From Argyresthia goedartella (taxonomy: Eukaryota; Arthropoda; Insecta; Lepidoptera; Argyresthiidae), in assembly GCA_949825045.1 (NCBI GenBank), contig OX463832.1, forward strand, positions 25,724,552-25,788,551: 64,000 nucleotides of DNA, given 5' to 3'. Shown one piece after another: positions 12,301 to 27,300 of the stretch; position 1 is the first letter of the stretch; every line of letters begins with the position of its first letter. The notes beneath the pieces were generated by a model. That model searched no databases. It was not told where the DNA came from and saw only the letters and a list, made by a program, of their open reading frames with translations. A program made the position numbers and the translations under genes.

Positions 12301-15300
12301 AAGTTTGTTTTTAATCGACTACGATGAAATTACAATCGATTATTTTACTAAGATCTGTTTTAAATTGGCACATTGCGTAAATGCTACATGCGAATGAAGA
12401 AATTAAAAAAGTAGCTTGAACAGAAAAGTAGCATTTTGCTCCCTCTCGTCGTGGAGCAAAACTTATTTTTCCGAATGATAGGTGTGAAAAGGTTATTTGC
12501 TGAGCAGGGGTAGACCTATGTGTACAACTTACTTTCATAGTGTCAGGTCCTATGGTATCTTGTTGTGGGGGAAAGCAGCGGATATTCAAACTATTTTTAT
12601 TTTACAGAAAAGAGCTATTCGAGCAATTTATAATTTAAAACGAACAGCATACTAGCTGTAGCTAGTCAATTTATTTTCAATAATATAATGTATATACGCA
12701 AGAACCTTACAACATTTACCAAACTTAGCGATAGCTGCAATGATAACCTAAGAAATAATCACAGACTGTGTGCGCCCCGATTTAGACTCGCAAGGTTAGC
12801 AATTCTTTCAAGGGTTAGTGCATTCTCTACTACAACAAGATACCTCTGGAGATCTTGAAATTGCCATTTGAGCAATTTACAAAGCATGTACACATTTTAC
12901 ACTTTGTCGAAAAAGGGATATTACAATGTTCGAGATTACTTAAATGACAGGACTGTATGGGGTTAATCAAGTTCAACACAGACCTCGCTGTTAATAATTT
13001 TGTAATTATTTATTATTGCCTGCTTATTAAATTAAAAAAAATCATAATTGTATTAGTGAAGCACAACCTATTTTTAAAAGAGATCTAAAAATCAATCTGT
13101 GGGAGTTTCTACGCCCTTCTTCTCCCACAGTGGTCTAATGTAGAGAAGAGGCAAAAAATGACGTTTGCTAAGTATATGTAAATATCTACAGTAATAAAGT
13201 ACTTTGACTTTGCATAGCATAGAATTCTATAATAGACCGCATTATAAAAATACCTACGTCCTACATGTTCTCACTTGTGGCAGAAACGGAAACGCCAATG
13301 TCTGTTGCCATAAAAAAATACGACGCCCAAAAAAGCGCGGGGCATCTTTTATAGGCCAATTACCATATTTTTTTTGTCAATTATCGTTTAGGGTATTCAC
13401 CCCGCAAAGGTGTCGGTATAAAAAGGCGATTCCTTTTTATTAGTGCATTAAAATGTCTTGATAAATAGTATTTATGTTAAAAAATTGCGCCGTTGCAAGT
13501 AGCTGTTTTTAATTTTCAATTTCGGCTCGCCGCCACCTGACATTTTCACAAGCTTCAGGTTAATTGAAATAACTTTTTATTCTGTAAGAAGTGATTAATG
13601 TAACTGATTTAAATAATACAATCGGTGAAGTGCGAGTCGGTCTCTCTTAAGAAGACCATCGCACAAGAAAACTTAAGTACTAAAAATAAGAAAACAAAAA
13701 CAATAATATATTATATTGCACTATATTGCCACCATATTTTCAACCTTATGGCTTGGTAATAAACTCTAAAACCAATGAAAAATTACTTCTCTTATGTCTT
13801 ATAATGGGTTAAAAAACAAAAAAAAATGCTTGTCTGTAAAGTCGGTTTACGGACTATAATTTAACGTGATAAGATAAGAATAAGAAACTCTTAGGCCGAT
13901 CGTGCCTCTCTATCGCTTGTTCAGCGCTCTCGCTTGCACGCTCGGCTCAGGCGGAACGTGACGCTTTTTCGTGCGTGCAGCCGGCGTTCTTCGATTTATA
14001 AGACATTATCACGATGCAACAGATCAAACGAATCCAAACTCGAGGGGTTTACTAGTAGCCGTTGAAGAGTTCCACTATCCACCTTCAGGTCCCATCATCA
14101 GATCAGCTCAATACCCTCACTAATCCATCAACTACTCACCGAGACGATTGTAAAGCGCCTAAACTCGGCAGGATTGCGTTATTTCATTACAGAGTTCCTG
14201 TGAACACCATCCGGCTCCATCATCAGATCAGCTCGATGACATCATAATATAATAATCATTGTCACAGAATTTACAAAATTATTCCAAATTTTAGCTCAAA
14301 CGCAAACCGAGAAAAGTGTCAAATTTAACTTGCAAGATTTGTTTACGCTTCACTTACTTCCTTAGTTATAGGTGAACCTAATAAAAGCGTCTTGAAAAGA
14401 AAATTGTCCTAACGTGACGTGTCCAGAACTTAAAGATTGCGCAACTAATATAAAATCCGACATTGCTGTTAGTGCGTGCGGTCTGAGTGGAATCATATGC
14501 CGTTTGGCCTTTCTTGCAGCTAGTGCATCAAACCAGGCCCTGCCGTTGTGCGACCCTCCGCGGCAACTCTCCTCCGTCAAATGACAGTTCCGTCAATAAA
14601 AGCAAGGTTTGGCATCAATTTTCAAAATTAACGGCTGAAGCGTATCTAGTGTGAGGGTGAGAACACACGAGGCGGTGCGGCGCCGCCGCTGCGGTGTGGA
14701 CATAAGCGATGGGCGAGTCAAGTTTATCTACACGAGTTACTCGCGCTATACTGCCAACTAGTTAACTTGAGTAGCCTTTTCTATCAACTTGAGTTTACTC
14801 GCTCAACATCCGCCGACTCGAGCGAAGCCGAAGCAGGGGGGTCTCACTATACAGTTAAGGTACGTTCGACCGGGCAACCCGATGGGCGGGAATTCAGTTA
14901 TGATGCCGCTCGCTTGGCTCGCAGTCGCCTCACGCGCTAGCCGCTCCTCATAAGCAACTTTTCTGTGATTTTTGCAACAATAATGACTTAAGTACCTAAA
15001 ACATTTTATGGCGTCTAAAGGAATTCTTCACAAATAAAATTCGATTTCTTTTTAATTGAATACCTTTTTGTTTAACTAAAAGTAAACAGTTTAGATCCAG
15101 TATAAAACAAATGACAATTACATAACTAAGAAGGTAGGTAGCCAGCCTTAGAATTTACCAAAAGCCTGAATAAGTACTAATAACACCTCTCTTAGATAGA
15201 GTGGACTAAAATTCTCAAACGCAAATAATTGCACGTAGGTAACCCTACCGTGATCAAGCGAGACAGGAGTTTACAGGACGACCTTGTGATGTCAGAGTAA

Positions 15301-18300
15301 AAGAAGCTCTCAGGCGTATTGATGCGGCGCAATCAAGCCTGCGCTTTATTGTCGCGCAGCGACAGTAGCTATTTATTTAAAATGAAATGAAATGAAATGT
15401 TTTATTTGCCTGAAATGTGGTACAGTAAGGTGGTAATCGTAATGTATAGCTCATACACATTTCACCTGTCCAGGTATGCAAAATTTGTTTACTTAAATCT
15501 AAAAGATGTCATAATTCCATTACACATTATTATTATTATACATTATGTATTATTATTATTTCCGCAATGCTATATGTCTTGTACTATATTAATTGTTTTA
15601 AGATTACAGTACTCCTCTACACTATAAAAACATTCTTTTATCAGCCACCTTTGTAGTGTAGCCTTAAATTGAGTCAATGACAAAATCTTAATTGATTGTG
15701 GGATGTTATTGTATATTTTTATTAGCATTCTGTAACAGCTTCTCTTACAAAATTCTGTTCTGCATGACGGGTTCACAATTTTATCCGGGTATCTTGTGTT
15801 GAAAGAGACTAAATCCCTGTTTTTTATAAAAATATTTGGCTGACTATAAGCAAAACACGCCATTTCGAATATGTAGAGACTTGGTAACGATAAGATGTTT
15901 AATTTTTTAAATAGAGGCTTGCATGAATCTAGCGGATGTGCATGGCAGATTGCTCTGATGCATCTCTTTTGCAAAATAAAAACTTTGTTAATCTCTCTAG
16001 CGTTCCCCCATAGAATAAGGCCATACCTTAACACAGACGCAACATATCCGTGGTATGCCATCAAAGCTGTGTGCATGTCAGAGGTTCGCTGTAATCTGTG
16101 CAGAGCGTATACCTGTTTGTTCAGCGTATTACACACTTTCTCAATGTGTTGCAGCCATGAGCAATGCTCATCTATGACTATACCTAGGAAAGTGGTGGAT
16201 GGGGTACGATCTATTGATATGTTATTACATTTTACATTGATATTTTGTAGAGCCATTTTATTATTTCTAAATTGAATATATTTGGTTTTTTTTTCATTGA
16301 CCAATAGATTATTGGCCTCGAGCCACCCAGCGATTTTGCATATACTAGCATTTACCTCTGATTCAAATTTGCTGTCGTCGGTGCATTTAATAATCATTGA
16401 AATATCGTCTGCAAATAATACACATTTGTTATTAGTAACATCTGGCAGGTCATTTATGTATAATATGAAGAGTAGCGGCGATAGGACGCTACCTTGGGGA
16501 ACGCCGTAGGTATTTATCTCAGGAGGAGACCTATGTATTTGTAGTTCTTTATCGCGTGATAGTGTGGATAATTCTACCATTTGTTGGCGGTCAGAGAGAT
16601 AGCTACTCAGCCATTCCCATGCTAGGCCTCTGATACCCAGCCGTTCACATTTGTCTAATAACAAAGTATGTGGGACATAGTCGAACGCTTTAGTCATATC
16701 AAAGAATATAACGGCCACCGGCTTGCCTTTGTCCACGTACTCTATAATTTCTGTTATTAATTGATAACCTGCTAGGCTCGTGGTTTTATTTTTTTGGAAA
16801 CCATTTTGCTCATGCTTTATTATTTTATGTTTGTCTAAAAACTTAATTATTCTCCTTTGCATAGCTTTTTCATAAATTTTTGAAAAAATACTTACAAGGG
16901 AAATGGGCCGATAGTTGTTTATGTCAGTCACATCACCTTTTTTATGCAGAGGTTTTACGATCGATGGTTTTAGGGCTTTAGGGAAACAGCCCGTTGCAAA
17001 AGATGTGTTGATTAAATAGCTTAAGATATTAGCTATGTCCTGACAGCAATGTTTTAGGATTTTAGTATGAATCCCGTCATAACCGACCGAGTTTGTCGAC
17101 TTTAAAGATTTAATTATTGTTATTATTTCTTTCGGGTCACAGGGCTGAATAAACATTGATACTGGATTTCTGGATTTTTTATAGTTATTATTGTTATATT
17201 GTTGTTTACTTTTTGATTCTTTATCTAAAAAAAAAATTGTTGAATGCGGTAGCTATTTTTGCTGGGCTAGTGATGATTTGGTCATTAAATATTATTTCTT
17301 CTATCTTATTTGGTATGCTGGTGTTACTATTGTCCTTGATTATGTTCCAAATGGCTTTACATTTATTTTTTGATTGCGATATGTAGAGTCTGTTTGTTTT
17401 AGATTGCGCCAAACTTATACATTTTCTTAGCGCTTTTGAATAGTTTAAGTATATGTTTTTGTCGTTTATGTTTTTTGTACAGTAGTATTTATATCTTAGT
17501 TGTTTATTTTTTTTACACGATAATTTTATACCCGGTGTTACCCATTTTAAGCCATTGATGTTCGCCTTAATTTTTACCCGTATAGTTGGGAAGCAAAGCG
17601 AGTAAAATAAATCGAAGTATTCTTTAAATTTATCAAATGCTCGGTCCGCCTCTTCTATTTCAAGTATTTCTGACCAAGATAATGATCTCAAGCACATCTG
17701 GAATTTCTCAAGATTTTCATTACTGTAATCCTTCTTTTTTACAAAATAGAAATTACTTAATTTAATATTTTTTCCAGTAGGGAACGTCACAATTTGGCAG
17801 GTATTGTGGTCCGATAGCCCACTTTGTATAGTTTTAGATAGCTCTATGCCCCGTATGTTGCTCGCAATATGGTCAATACATGTTCTTTGTCTAGTTGGCC
17901 CTGTTATATGTAATTGCATGTTATAGTTTTCAAGTACGGATATTAGTTCTTTTGTTTCTATAGTATTTTTTAGTGTGTTTATATTGAGGTCACCACATAA
18001 GATTATGTTTTTTTTGTTTAAACTGCTTAATTTTTGAACAAGACATTTTAGCTGGGTAAAGAACAACTTTATGTTCGATTTAGGTGTACGGTATAAACAT
18101 ACTATTACGCACTGTATTTGAGATATTTCTATAGCCGTGCATTCGAAAAATCTTTCCATGGCAAACTCTTTAATAAAAGTAACTTCTTTTACCGGTATAT
18201 CAGCTTTTGTGAAAATACAAACTCCTCCTCTCTTTTGTGATTTGCGTGAAAAGAAAGAGCTCAGTTTATATCCCGCCAAATGGGCATTTTTTTCCGTGCC

Positions 18301-21300
18301 TTGTTTAAGAAACGTCTCGCTTAGGCAGACGATGTCGTTTGATAGGTTTTGTGCCTTAAGTTCATGGAGAAAGATTTCTAGGAGTTCTCGTTTGCGTAAT
18401 ACTCCCGCAATGTTTTGGTGAAAGCACGTTATACTACTTTTTGGTTTACATTGTGGAGGAGAGACGAAAAAAAATGTTTTTATTTAGAATGTTTTGGAAG
18501 GGAGTGGTCATTGTTGCTTTGTCAATATTATTTATGGTTAAATTATTTCTAATTGTGTCATATTTCATTGTTGGTGTCCTTCTTTTTTGTATTTCTATTT
18601 TAATATTTTTAATGAATCTCTCATCATAGTCTCTACAGTCTATATCAAAATTAATGGCTTTTGCAGTCTGAATGAGGTACGATTTTCTATCGTGGTTGTT
18701 TGATAGAGTCTCAATAAATTTACTTTTTTTTGAGCTGTTGCAGAATGCTTTCAAAGTGTTATTTAATACAGATTTGTTTAGGTGAGTACTGTTATTCACG
18801 CTCAGCACTAATAAATGACAATTTTTGCAGAGTTTTTGAGCGTAGTTGAGTGCGCTCTTTACCTTTGTTGGGTTTGAGTCGTTTTCACCCAAACATAGAA
18901 TCACGGTGTCCTGCTCTTCGAAGTTATGGCTTCTCATGGTGCTGACGACATCCTCCGACTGCGCGTTCGGCTTGAGAAAGGACGAGACTCTATACTTCTC
19001 ATATAGTGGATTATGTGCTCTATTTACTCGTATACTCGTCGCTTTGGCCAACCCTCTGCACTGTTGTGAACCAAAAAATATAATTTTTCGGGGTTTTTCT
19101 TTAGGAGAGGTTTCTTGGCAGAGTGGTTTTCTAGAGAAGTTCCCCAACAAACTATTGGTTTCCGGATTCGTTTGGTCCACGATAGTTTCCGAGTGGTTGT
19201 CGTCAATCTCAGATGGTATTTGGCTCATATGAAATTCTTCAGTGTCCAGTGTGAAGTCGATTTTCTTTTGTTTAATTTTTTGTCTCCTTGCCGATTTTCC
19301 TTGTTTTTTTGCTGTTTTTATATTTTCGTTGCAGATTTTTTTAAGTGTGTTTATCCTGAATTCATTTCCCCTTGTTTTTGACATCAACTGATCATTTTCT
19401 AAGGTAAGTCTCTCTACTTCGTCATTTGCACTCTGTAGCTGTATTTTTAGTTCGAGTACTTGTTGTCTAAGGTCTTCGATTTCGGTTGCACAATGGTAAG
19501 TTGACAAGTCAGGCAAACTCGTAGTATCGTAGTCGGAAAAAGACTGGCAGCTTGAGGTGGATTCTGTAGGCGACATCACTGGGTTTTTCCTCCTGATTGT
19601 AACATATTCTTCTCTTAGTGGTGATGGAGTGCTGCTCGTTGTGGCTCCTTGGGAGAGACATTTAATGCATTTCCATTTTTCTTTGCTTTCCTTGGTCTTG
19701 AGACAATACAACTTATCGCTTATGTTGCTGCAAATGAGGCAGATTAGATTTTTACACATTGAGCATGTCAGCGCTTCATTTCGTTTGAGGTCTCTTTTCC
19801 CACATTTTTTGCAGGGGTCTTTATATATAGGGATTGTGTTTTTTGGATTCATCTTTAATTCAATGCCTATTACTCCCTCTATTGTCAATTCCGTGAACTT
19901 TTAGATGTAGTCCTTTAGCTATTTGCAAGAGCCCTCTGGCGGCTTTGCTGTGTAGTGTTATTGATTTACAGTAGCGCAAGCGCTATTCACCAAGACTGTG
20001 GTTGCGTTAGTTTAACTGTTACTCATGGGTGTCGCTTTGTGCGAATTTTTATGAGTAAGAAAAAAAAATGAAAAATATTTTGGTGATTTCTCGGACTCGA
20101 AACTCTTGAGTTGTGGTTTAGTTCCTGCTATTCAATACTAGATGGCGTTGGTATAGTTTATTGGTACCGACATCTGTGGCTAATTAGATAAATTTGTATT
20201 CGGCCTTGTATTTCACTGCTGTGGATTTTCCGCTACTTGTCGCTAGATGGAGCTTTATCATCGATTGAATGATGTGTATGTAGTGACTTGCAGTTTTTTG
20301 AAATTTTTTAGGCTATTTTATTTATCACTTTGTAAAACAACACAATGTAATGCAGATCTGTTAGAGTCATAAGATTCATGGGTCTCAGTGATCACTTTTG
20401 GTTTAGACACTGACACTAAGTTCTCATTTATAAGATATTTTTTGTCTGTTATAGTTTGGCACTGATTTCACGAATTTCACGCACTGTTTATAGTTTTTGT
20501 CAAATACATATATTGTACTATATTGTTAACACTTTATTTATCACTGTACTATTTATTTGAAACTATAAGTAACGTTAAGTATTTGTTTTTGATTTTAGTA
20601 TACAGATACGATGTAAACAGTAGCCCAGTGGCGCCACCTCCGTTTTCAAGTGTATTTGAGGAGTAATCTTTCTGTACGTAGTACTATTAAGTATTCTGTA
20701 GCCGAAGAGAGCTGCGAGAACGAGTGAGAGTGGAAACAAAATATCGAAATTTACCGAAGGCACCTCGAGTACGCACGGCGAACGAGCTTACTCGAGTAAC
20801 TCGGATTATTTATTTCGTTTCTTGACTTTCCTAATGACCTGGGTTGCAAGAGTTGTGTAATTGATTAATCACATTACCTGCCTTTGCGATAAAAATAAAT
20901 AAAAAGTTGAAAGCTAATTAGCAGCAAAGAATGCCTCTCGGAAATAAAAAACTGTAGCTAATTAAATATTAATTACAAACATTTGATTAAACCTACTTGT
21001 TTCACTCATCAATTCAACAAATAGTCAATGAATCCTTTTGTTGATACATTAAATTAATAAAATGAGCGCATGTTTATTTTAACCTTTATAAGCCACCAAA
21101 AACGAAATTCACAAAAACGGCGACCAACTTCCAACCTTATGGCTTGGTAAGATAGTCCAGCACCTATGAAAATTGGTGGCTATTTTTGTGGACACCTGCC
21201 CTGTAAAGGGTTAAATATTCAACATTCTGGGAATCGAAGAGGCGTACCCCCCTCTGTGCACCTTCAGCCCTCCTCCCCCTGTCTCGCCCTGTTTCGTGTG

Positions 21301-24300
21301 GCGTGCGGCGCGGGACCGCATCATGTGTCCCACAGCACTAAGAAGGTGCGTAATGTGATACATTTACATACATGCACGCACATACATTGCTTCTGGCCCC
21401 ACAGTAGAATACCATATGTCTTGGGAACCAGAAACAGCGACGTCACACACATATAAACATCCAAGACCTGGGGTTTTTTCTTTGGCTTATGTTTAAACGA
21501 TCATCAAAAACGCGCCTATATTACTACCAATAAATTCGAAACTACCGCCAGAATTAGTAAACGGCCTCCAAATTGTGTTTGGATAAATGATCACCAAAGT
21601 TCTTTTTCTGTTTTGTGTACTTAAGTTTATGTTTTAAGTATTTTTCTTGTTCTTACATGTTCAACCTAACACGATGGATAAAGGGGGCTTCGCTTCGCTC
21701 CCTCTTTACCCTTCACCTAAGCTACTGCAGTATTTTCCCCTGATATTTTCTGCATTTTTTGGTGATCATTTACCCATTTTGGGTAAGGAAAAAATGTTTT
21801 GGTGGTCATTATATTTGTTGCCTTTTTCTTTTCTTTCTCCCGAGCCGGGGATCAAACCAGGGACCTCTCGCATGGCAGACAGATCTACAACCGCCGCGCC
21901 ACAGAGCACAGTAAAAAACGATGGCAAGGGCATTTCGCTAACAAGATTCCCAATGTCCGATAACCTAAATAAGAAGAATGACGTCATCTCGAGACGACGT
22001 AAAAATTTACGGCCATTTAAAATCAATTTCCAGTCGGGCGGCTTCCATTGTAATCCCGTATTAGGAAACCGGAAATCCTCTTCTAAACTGCCCATTGAAT
22101 GTCATTATTATCAGAAATGCCATTATTAAATTGCCACTTACTTGCTCGGGGAAATCTTCACAGATATACACAGTCAGGTCATAAGTTCTGTCACACAATA
22201 AAAACTTTTGAATTTAGAACGCTGGCCACAAAAAAGTTTATTGAATTCGAATTTCGAATTTTTCATGATAATAAAAATGTGTACTTTTAGAATTTTCCTC
22301 ATTTTTAAATATGGAGTGGACACTTAAAGAAGACCGTGTCGCAGTTATTGCGTTGCATCGTTGCGGTTACGCGCCAATTCAGATTTTCGACTTACTGAAA
22401 AATTTTAATATAACCAAAAGATTCGTTTATCGTACCATAAAACGATACAATGAAGACTCTAGTGTAGATGACAGGTCAAGAAGTGGTCACCCTCGCTCTG
22501 TTAGGACTTCAGCAGTGATAAAAGCTGTGAAGGCGCGAATTCAAAGAAATCCCATACGTAAGCAGAAACTGTTGGCCCTTCAGATGGGGTTAAGCAGGAC
22601 CACGGTGAAAAGGGTGTTAAATGAAGACTTAGGGCTTAGGGCATATCGAAGAAAAACAGGACATCGTTTGGACGCTCGATTAATGGACCTGAGACTGAAG
22701 AGATGCCGCGCTTTGTTGAAGCGGTACGCGGGAAAAAAGCATCGGGAAATTCTTTTTTCGGATGAAAAAATTTTCACCGTGGAAGAGAGCTACAACAAAC
22801 AAAATGATAAGGTGTACGCACACAGCAGTGAAGAAGCGAGCAACCGTATTCCGCGTGTCCAACGAGGTTATTTTCCATCCTCGCTCATGGTTTGGTTGGG
22901 AGTCTCTTATTGGGGCTTAACTGGGGTACTTTTTTGTGAGAAAGGCGTAAAAACGAATGCAGTTGTGTATCAAAATACAGTCCTCAAGAACCTTGTGGAA
23001 CCTGTTTCTCATACCATGTTTAATGCACTGGGTATTCCAACAAGAATCTGCGCCAGCTCATAGAGCGAAAAGCACACAAGACTGGCTGGCGGCGCGTGAA
23101 ATCGACTTCATCCGGCACGAAGACTGGCCCTCCTCCAGTCCAGATTTGAGTCCGTTAGATTACAAGATATGGCAAAACTTGGAGGAAAAGGCCTGCTCAA
23201 AGCCTCATCCTGATTTGGAGTCACTCAAGGCATCCTTGATTAAGGCAGCCGCCGATATTGACATGGACCTCGTTCGTGCTGCGATAGACGACTGGCCGCG
23301 CAGAATAAAGGCCTGTATTCAAAATCGCGGGGGTCATTATGAATAAACTTTATTACCATAAGAATCTATGTTTTATTAAGTTCATTTTGCTATATAAATG
23401 TTTACATAAATAATAAACATGTCTAAATTATTTCATATTGCACATGTGACAGAAGTATATGTCCGTCAGGAGTATTCATAAATGTCTATATTGTCAATGT
23501 CCGTGCTAAAGAGCACTGATACAGGGTGTAACAGAACGCAGTCTAATTTTAAGGAGTTGACATTCTAAGGGTTCCGTAGAGAAACAAGGAACCCTAGTAG
23601 TTTCATCAAGTCTGTCTGTCCGTCTGTCCGTCCGTATGTCACAGCAACTTTATTCCGAAACTATCAAGAATACACAGTTGAAACTTGGTATGTAGATGTA
23701 TTTTGTGAAACGCTTTACGATTGTTATATAAAAATTATAAAAATTAAAAAATAAGGGAACCCATACATTGAACAGAAAACCAAAAAATATTACTTTCATC
23801 AAATCTATATGTGTGTGGGTATCTATAGATAGGTCTTTTTCCTCAAAGTAAACCATTAGAGTCTATCCTTTCTTCCCGCTCATGTATCCAACCCTGTTCG
23901 CGTTGGGCATAGTTGGTTACAACTTACAATAAGCTGGGGGTGAGGAGGGGCCTCGCACTTTCTACTTATGTATTTAATAATAATAATAATACCTTGGACA
24001 CTATTGACACACATTGATCTAGCCCCAAACTAGGATACCCTGTATCTTGGGTACTAGACAACGATACACATACTTATTAGATAAATATTATACTTAGATA
24101 GATAAACAACCATGACTAGGGTACAAACATCCGTTCTCATCAAACAAATATTTGCCCCCACCGGGACTCGAACCCGGCACCCTTGGTTTCGTGAGCAGGG
24201 TCAGTGCCGACTCGGCCATTCGGGTCGTCATTTAAGGTTTTCCGAGGAATGCTCGAAAACCCTCTGGTGTTGGCGAGGCTGGGACTGTATGTGCCGAACA

Positions 24301-27300
24301 ACTACCTCCGAGCAAGGAACCATAAGTTGTTCTACATCCCGCTGGCGAGGACGGGGATGCTGCGGGAGGCACCTGTGATGAGGGCTCTCGCTCTCTTTAA
24401 TGATATTACAGAGAGAACCGAGGTGGACCTGCAGCATTATGGCGTAAGTCGTCTGAGCTATGAACTTCATATAGACTTTTACGTTTGACACCTTGCACCA
24501 GCTTCATCTGTCAAATTGGTATCACGCAAGTAGCATCATAATGGAGGCCAAACCCAAGCTCATTGAATGAAGCCTAAAAGCCTTCAAAGCCGCAATCGAT
24601 GAAATTGTATGAGCATGAGATGACCATAGACACACGCTATGAACTTCAGAGAGTTACGCCATAAGGCTGCTGTTCCAATGTTCTTTGACGGGATTCGCAA
24701 GGGTCGCCACTTATTGTCTGTGTTAGATAACATTTATTTATAGCTTTTTTGTCCTTATATTTACTGTCTGTTTGTGTAGATTTGGTTTTTACTGTGATGT
24801 CACAAGCATGTATGATTATAAATAAATAAAAAATAAAAAATTAAGGAGATAGATTCTTCCAAAGTGGAAAAATCAACATCGCAAGGAACAGGTCCCTGGA
24901 TGTTTTGAAATAGAATGTTGTTAATCAAGATTACTATGTACAGGTTAGGGTAAATTATGAAATGTTGTAATCAACATTATTGTAATATGGGCCGACCTCC
25001 TGCAAAATGGAGTACCTACATGAATACTGACCACATGTGGTTACAGCTGTGTCGAGCAGGGGCAGAGACATGTTTGTACAACGTTTTTATGCCCCTAAAT
25101 ATCTCCACAGCCAAATTTTTTTAAGAATAAATACAATATGGTGGGTTTATAATAGTAAGATAATTCAAAGTATATTTTCTTCTCTTTAACGTGAATATTG
25201 TTTGTCATATTGGTAGTTTTCTGTATCTGTCGATATGTATGACATGGTACCCTCTTTTCCCGATGGTCCGATAATGTGTTGATGAGGATACAGCGATGGA
25301 CGAGTCGTTAGCACCGTGAGGTTATTAACGCGAGGCGAGGAGTTCGGAGGAGGACAGAGTCCGCGAAATCTGTAACTCGGAAACAGTGACAGCGATCGAG
25401 CCGGGACCCAGCGCAGGAGATTTGGGTGGAAGGGGTTCACTTTTTTTTAGGTCCCAAGTGTCAAAAAACTAGAAAAAACCGGTCTAGTGCGCGTCTTACT
25501 CACGCACGAAGGGTTCCTTACCACCGTACAGTGGTAGGGATGGTGTGGAGTGAATAGTTTGGATTTTACGTAGAAAAATGTTGTTTACAAAGTTATTGGT
25601 GCTACTTTCACACTTCATTAACGTAACCAGGTGCATTCATATGTTTGTATGTGGCATTGAATGAATTGTTGTATGGGAGCCCCCGTAAATATTTATTTTA
25701 TTCTGCTTTTTAGTATTTGCTGTTTTAGCGGCAACAGAAATACATTATCTGTGAAAATTTCAACTGTCTAACTATGACGGTTCATGAGATACAGCCTGGT
25801 GACAGACGGGAGGGCGGACTGACAGCGGAGGCTTAGTAATAGGGTCACGTTTGGTACCCTTCGGGTACCTACGGAACCTTAAGAACCATCAAAAATGCCA
25901 AAAAAGGCCAGAGAGTTCTGACACACCCAGAACCGTTTGTGTCAGAACTCTCGAACTCCTACTACTCTTATATCTACGCAATTAAGTATGATGCTTTATT
26001 TCCCGTGATTTCTGTTGATTTCGCACGGGATTTCGATTTGAAAGCCACATACAGTCGAGGAAAGAAGTTACAACGGTCCGAAAGAATATTCAGGGTCGTC
26101 GTTACGAAAGTGTTTCAGGTCGTAAAAATCATAATACAGGGGATAATGTGAGGAGGAAGTTGTCAACTTAAAAAAAATGTGTTTTGTTTGTTGTTGACAA
26201 GTGACAGTTCTTGTTCTTCCGTTTCGTCACATACCAGCTTCAACAAAAATAAAATTTCCTGCCAAGGTATACCAATATAACTTTTTCCGCCTTCTAACCT
26301 CAAAATAGCCTCTTCGCCGCTTGATTTTGGGTTCTCAGGCGGAAAAATTCTATCGTAACTCGTTCTAAAAGGCTTCATTACGAACTGATACGAAATGTAC
26401 TATTGAACTGACAACTGGCATGAAAAATAACTTATGTGTTGCCAACGACAACTAACGTCAAAGAGCATCGAACCTATTTGGAATACCTAAAGTTGGAAGT
26501 ACCTAAAATTTCGCTTTCTCGTGTACAACTACTATGAAACATATGCCAATCGATCGAAAATATAATTACAAACGACAAATATTATTTAAGAAAATATCGT
26601 AAATACTAGGCTTTCTGAGTTATTTCAGTTTGAATATGTTTATTTTATTGAAAACTCTTTGCATAATTGTACATTACTGCAGCACGCCAGGTTCACTTCA
26701 AACAAATCAGCGAGAACAGCCGCACACACACAGCTACATTGCATTCCGTATAAGCACTTGCCGCCACACGCACACATTGCCGAAACTCGCGTCCTTCGCG
26801 TGCTACGAGACAGGGCTATGCAAGCAATGCATGCGACGAGTCAACGTCATTCGTCCGGCCGGGCGGCACGTGTTAACTTGTTTTTGTTTACAAACAAGTG
26901 TGATTTCCGCGCACAGATATTCTTATTTTGCAAGATGGTTAAACATTGTGCGGTATACGGTTGCCTCAATAAGGATTCCACAAATAAGCATCTAGTATTT
27001 TTCAAAGTACCCCAAGATAAGGAAATGTGAGTATCCATACCTAATAGTACCTATATATTGTTTGTAAAGTAAGTTTTAGGTTTTACATCGGTGAAAACAC
27101 AAAAATGCTACTTACTTCACTAACTCTAATCACTAATAATAATAACTTATTGGCATACGACCTTGTGTTTACAATAGGTAGGTATACATTAAAAGCTTTT
27201 ATTTAACTTGCAATGTATGTTTTCCTATGTAGGTATGTTTGGTCGGGTGGAATCTTGCAACTTAATTTTCCAGCAGGTATTTTTTTTAACCGATTGAGCT

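Larger units (their letters stand above)
15379..20548 (-). mobile_element. near-complete CR1/L2-like LINE, 5.2 kb
   Basis: Two overlapping reading frames on the minus strand: ORF1 (19852-18446) and an endonuclease/reverse-transcriptase ORF2 (about 18475-15570). The 3' end, at the low coordinates, is a short (CATTT)n microsatellite tail (15379-15400), a feature of CR1/L2 elements. CTATTTATTT occurs at both 15369-15378 and 20549-20558, a candidate 10 bp target duplication that would give a full-length element with about 700 nt of 5' leader. The motif is AT-rich, so the boundary is tentative. It lies in klg intron 10988-30645. Confidence 0.75.

Noticed and set aside
13204..13443. 79-codon plus frame at the end of the LINE fragment
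   Set aside because: Begins in the LINE tail, with no recognisable domain or splice context.
21766..22129. Overlapping frames of 109 and 160 codons
   Set aside because: They cover the end of an M1 element and a tRNA-like remnant; no protein features.
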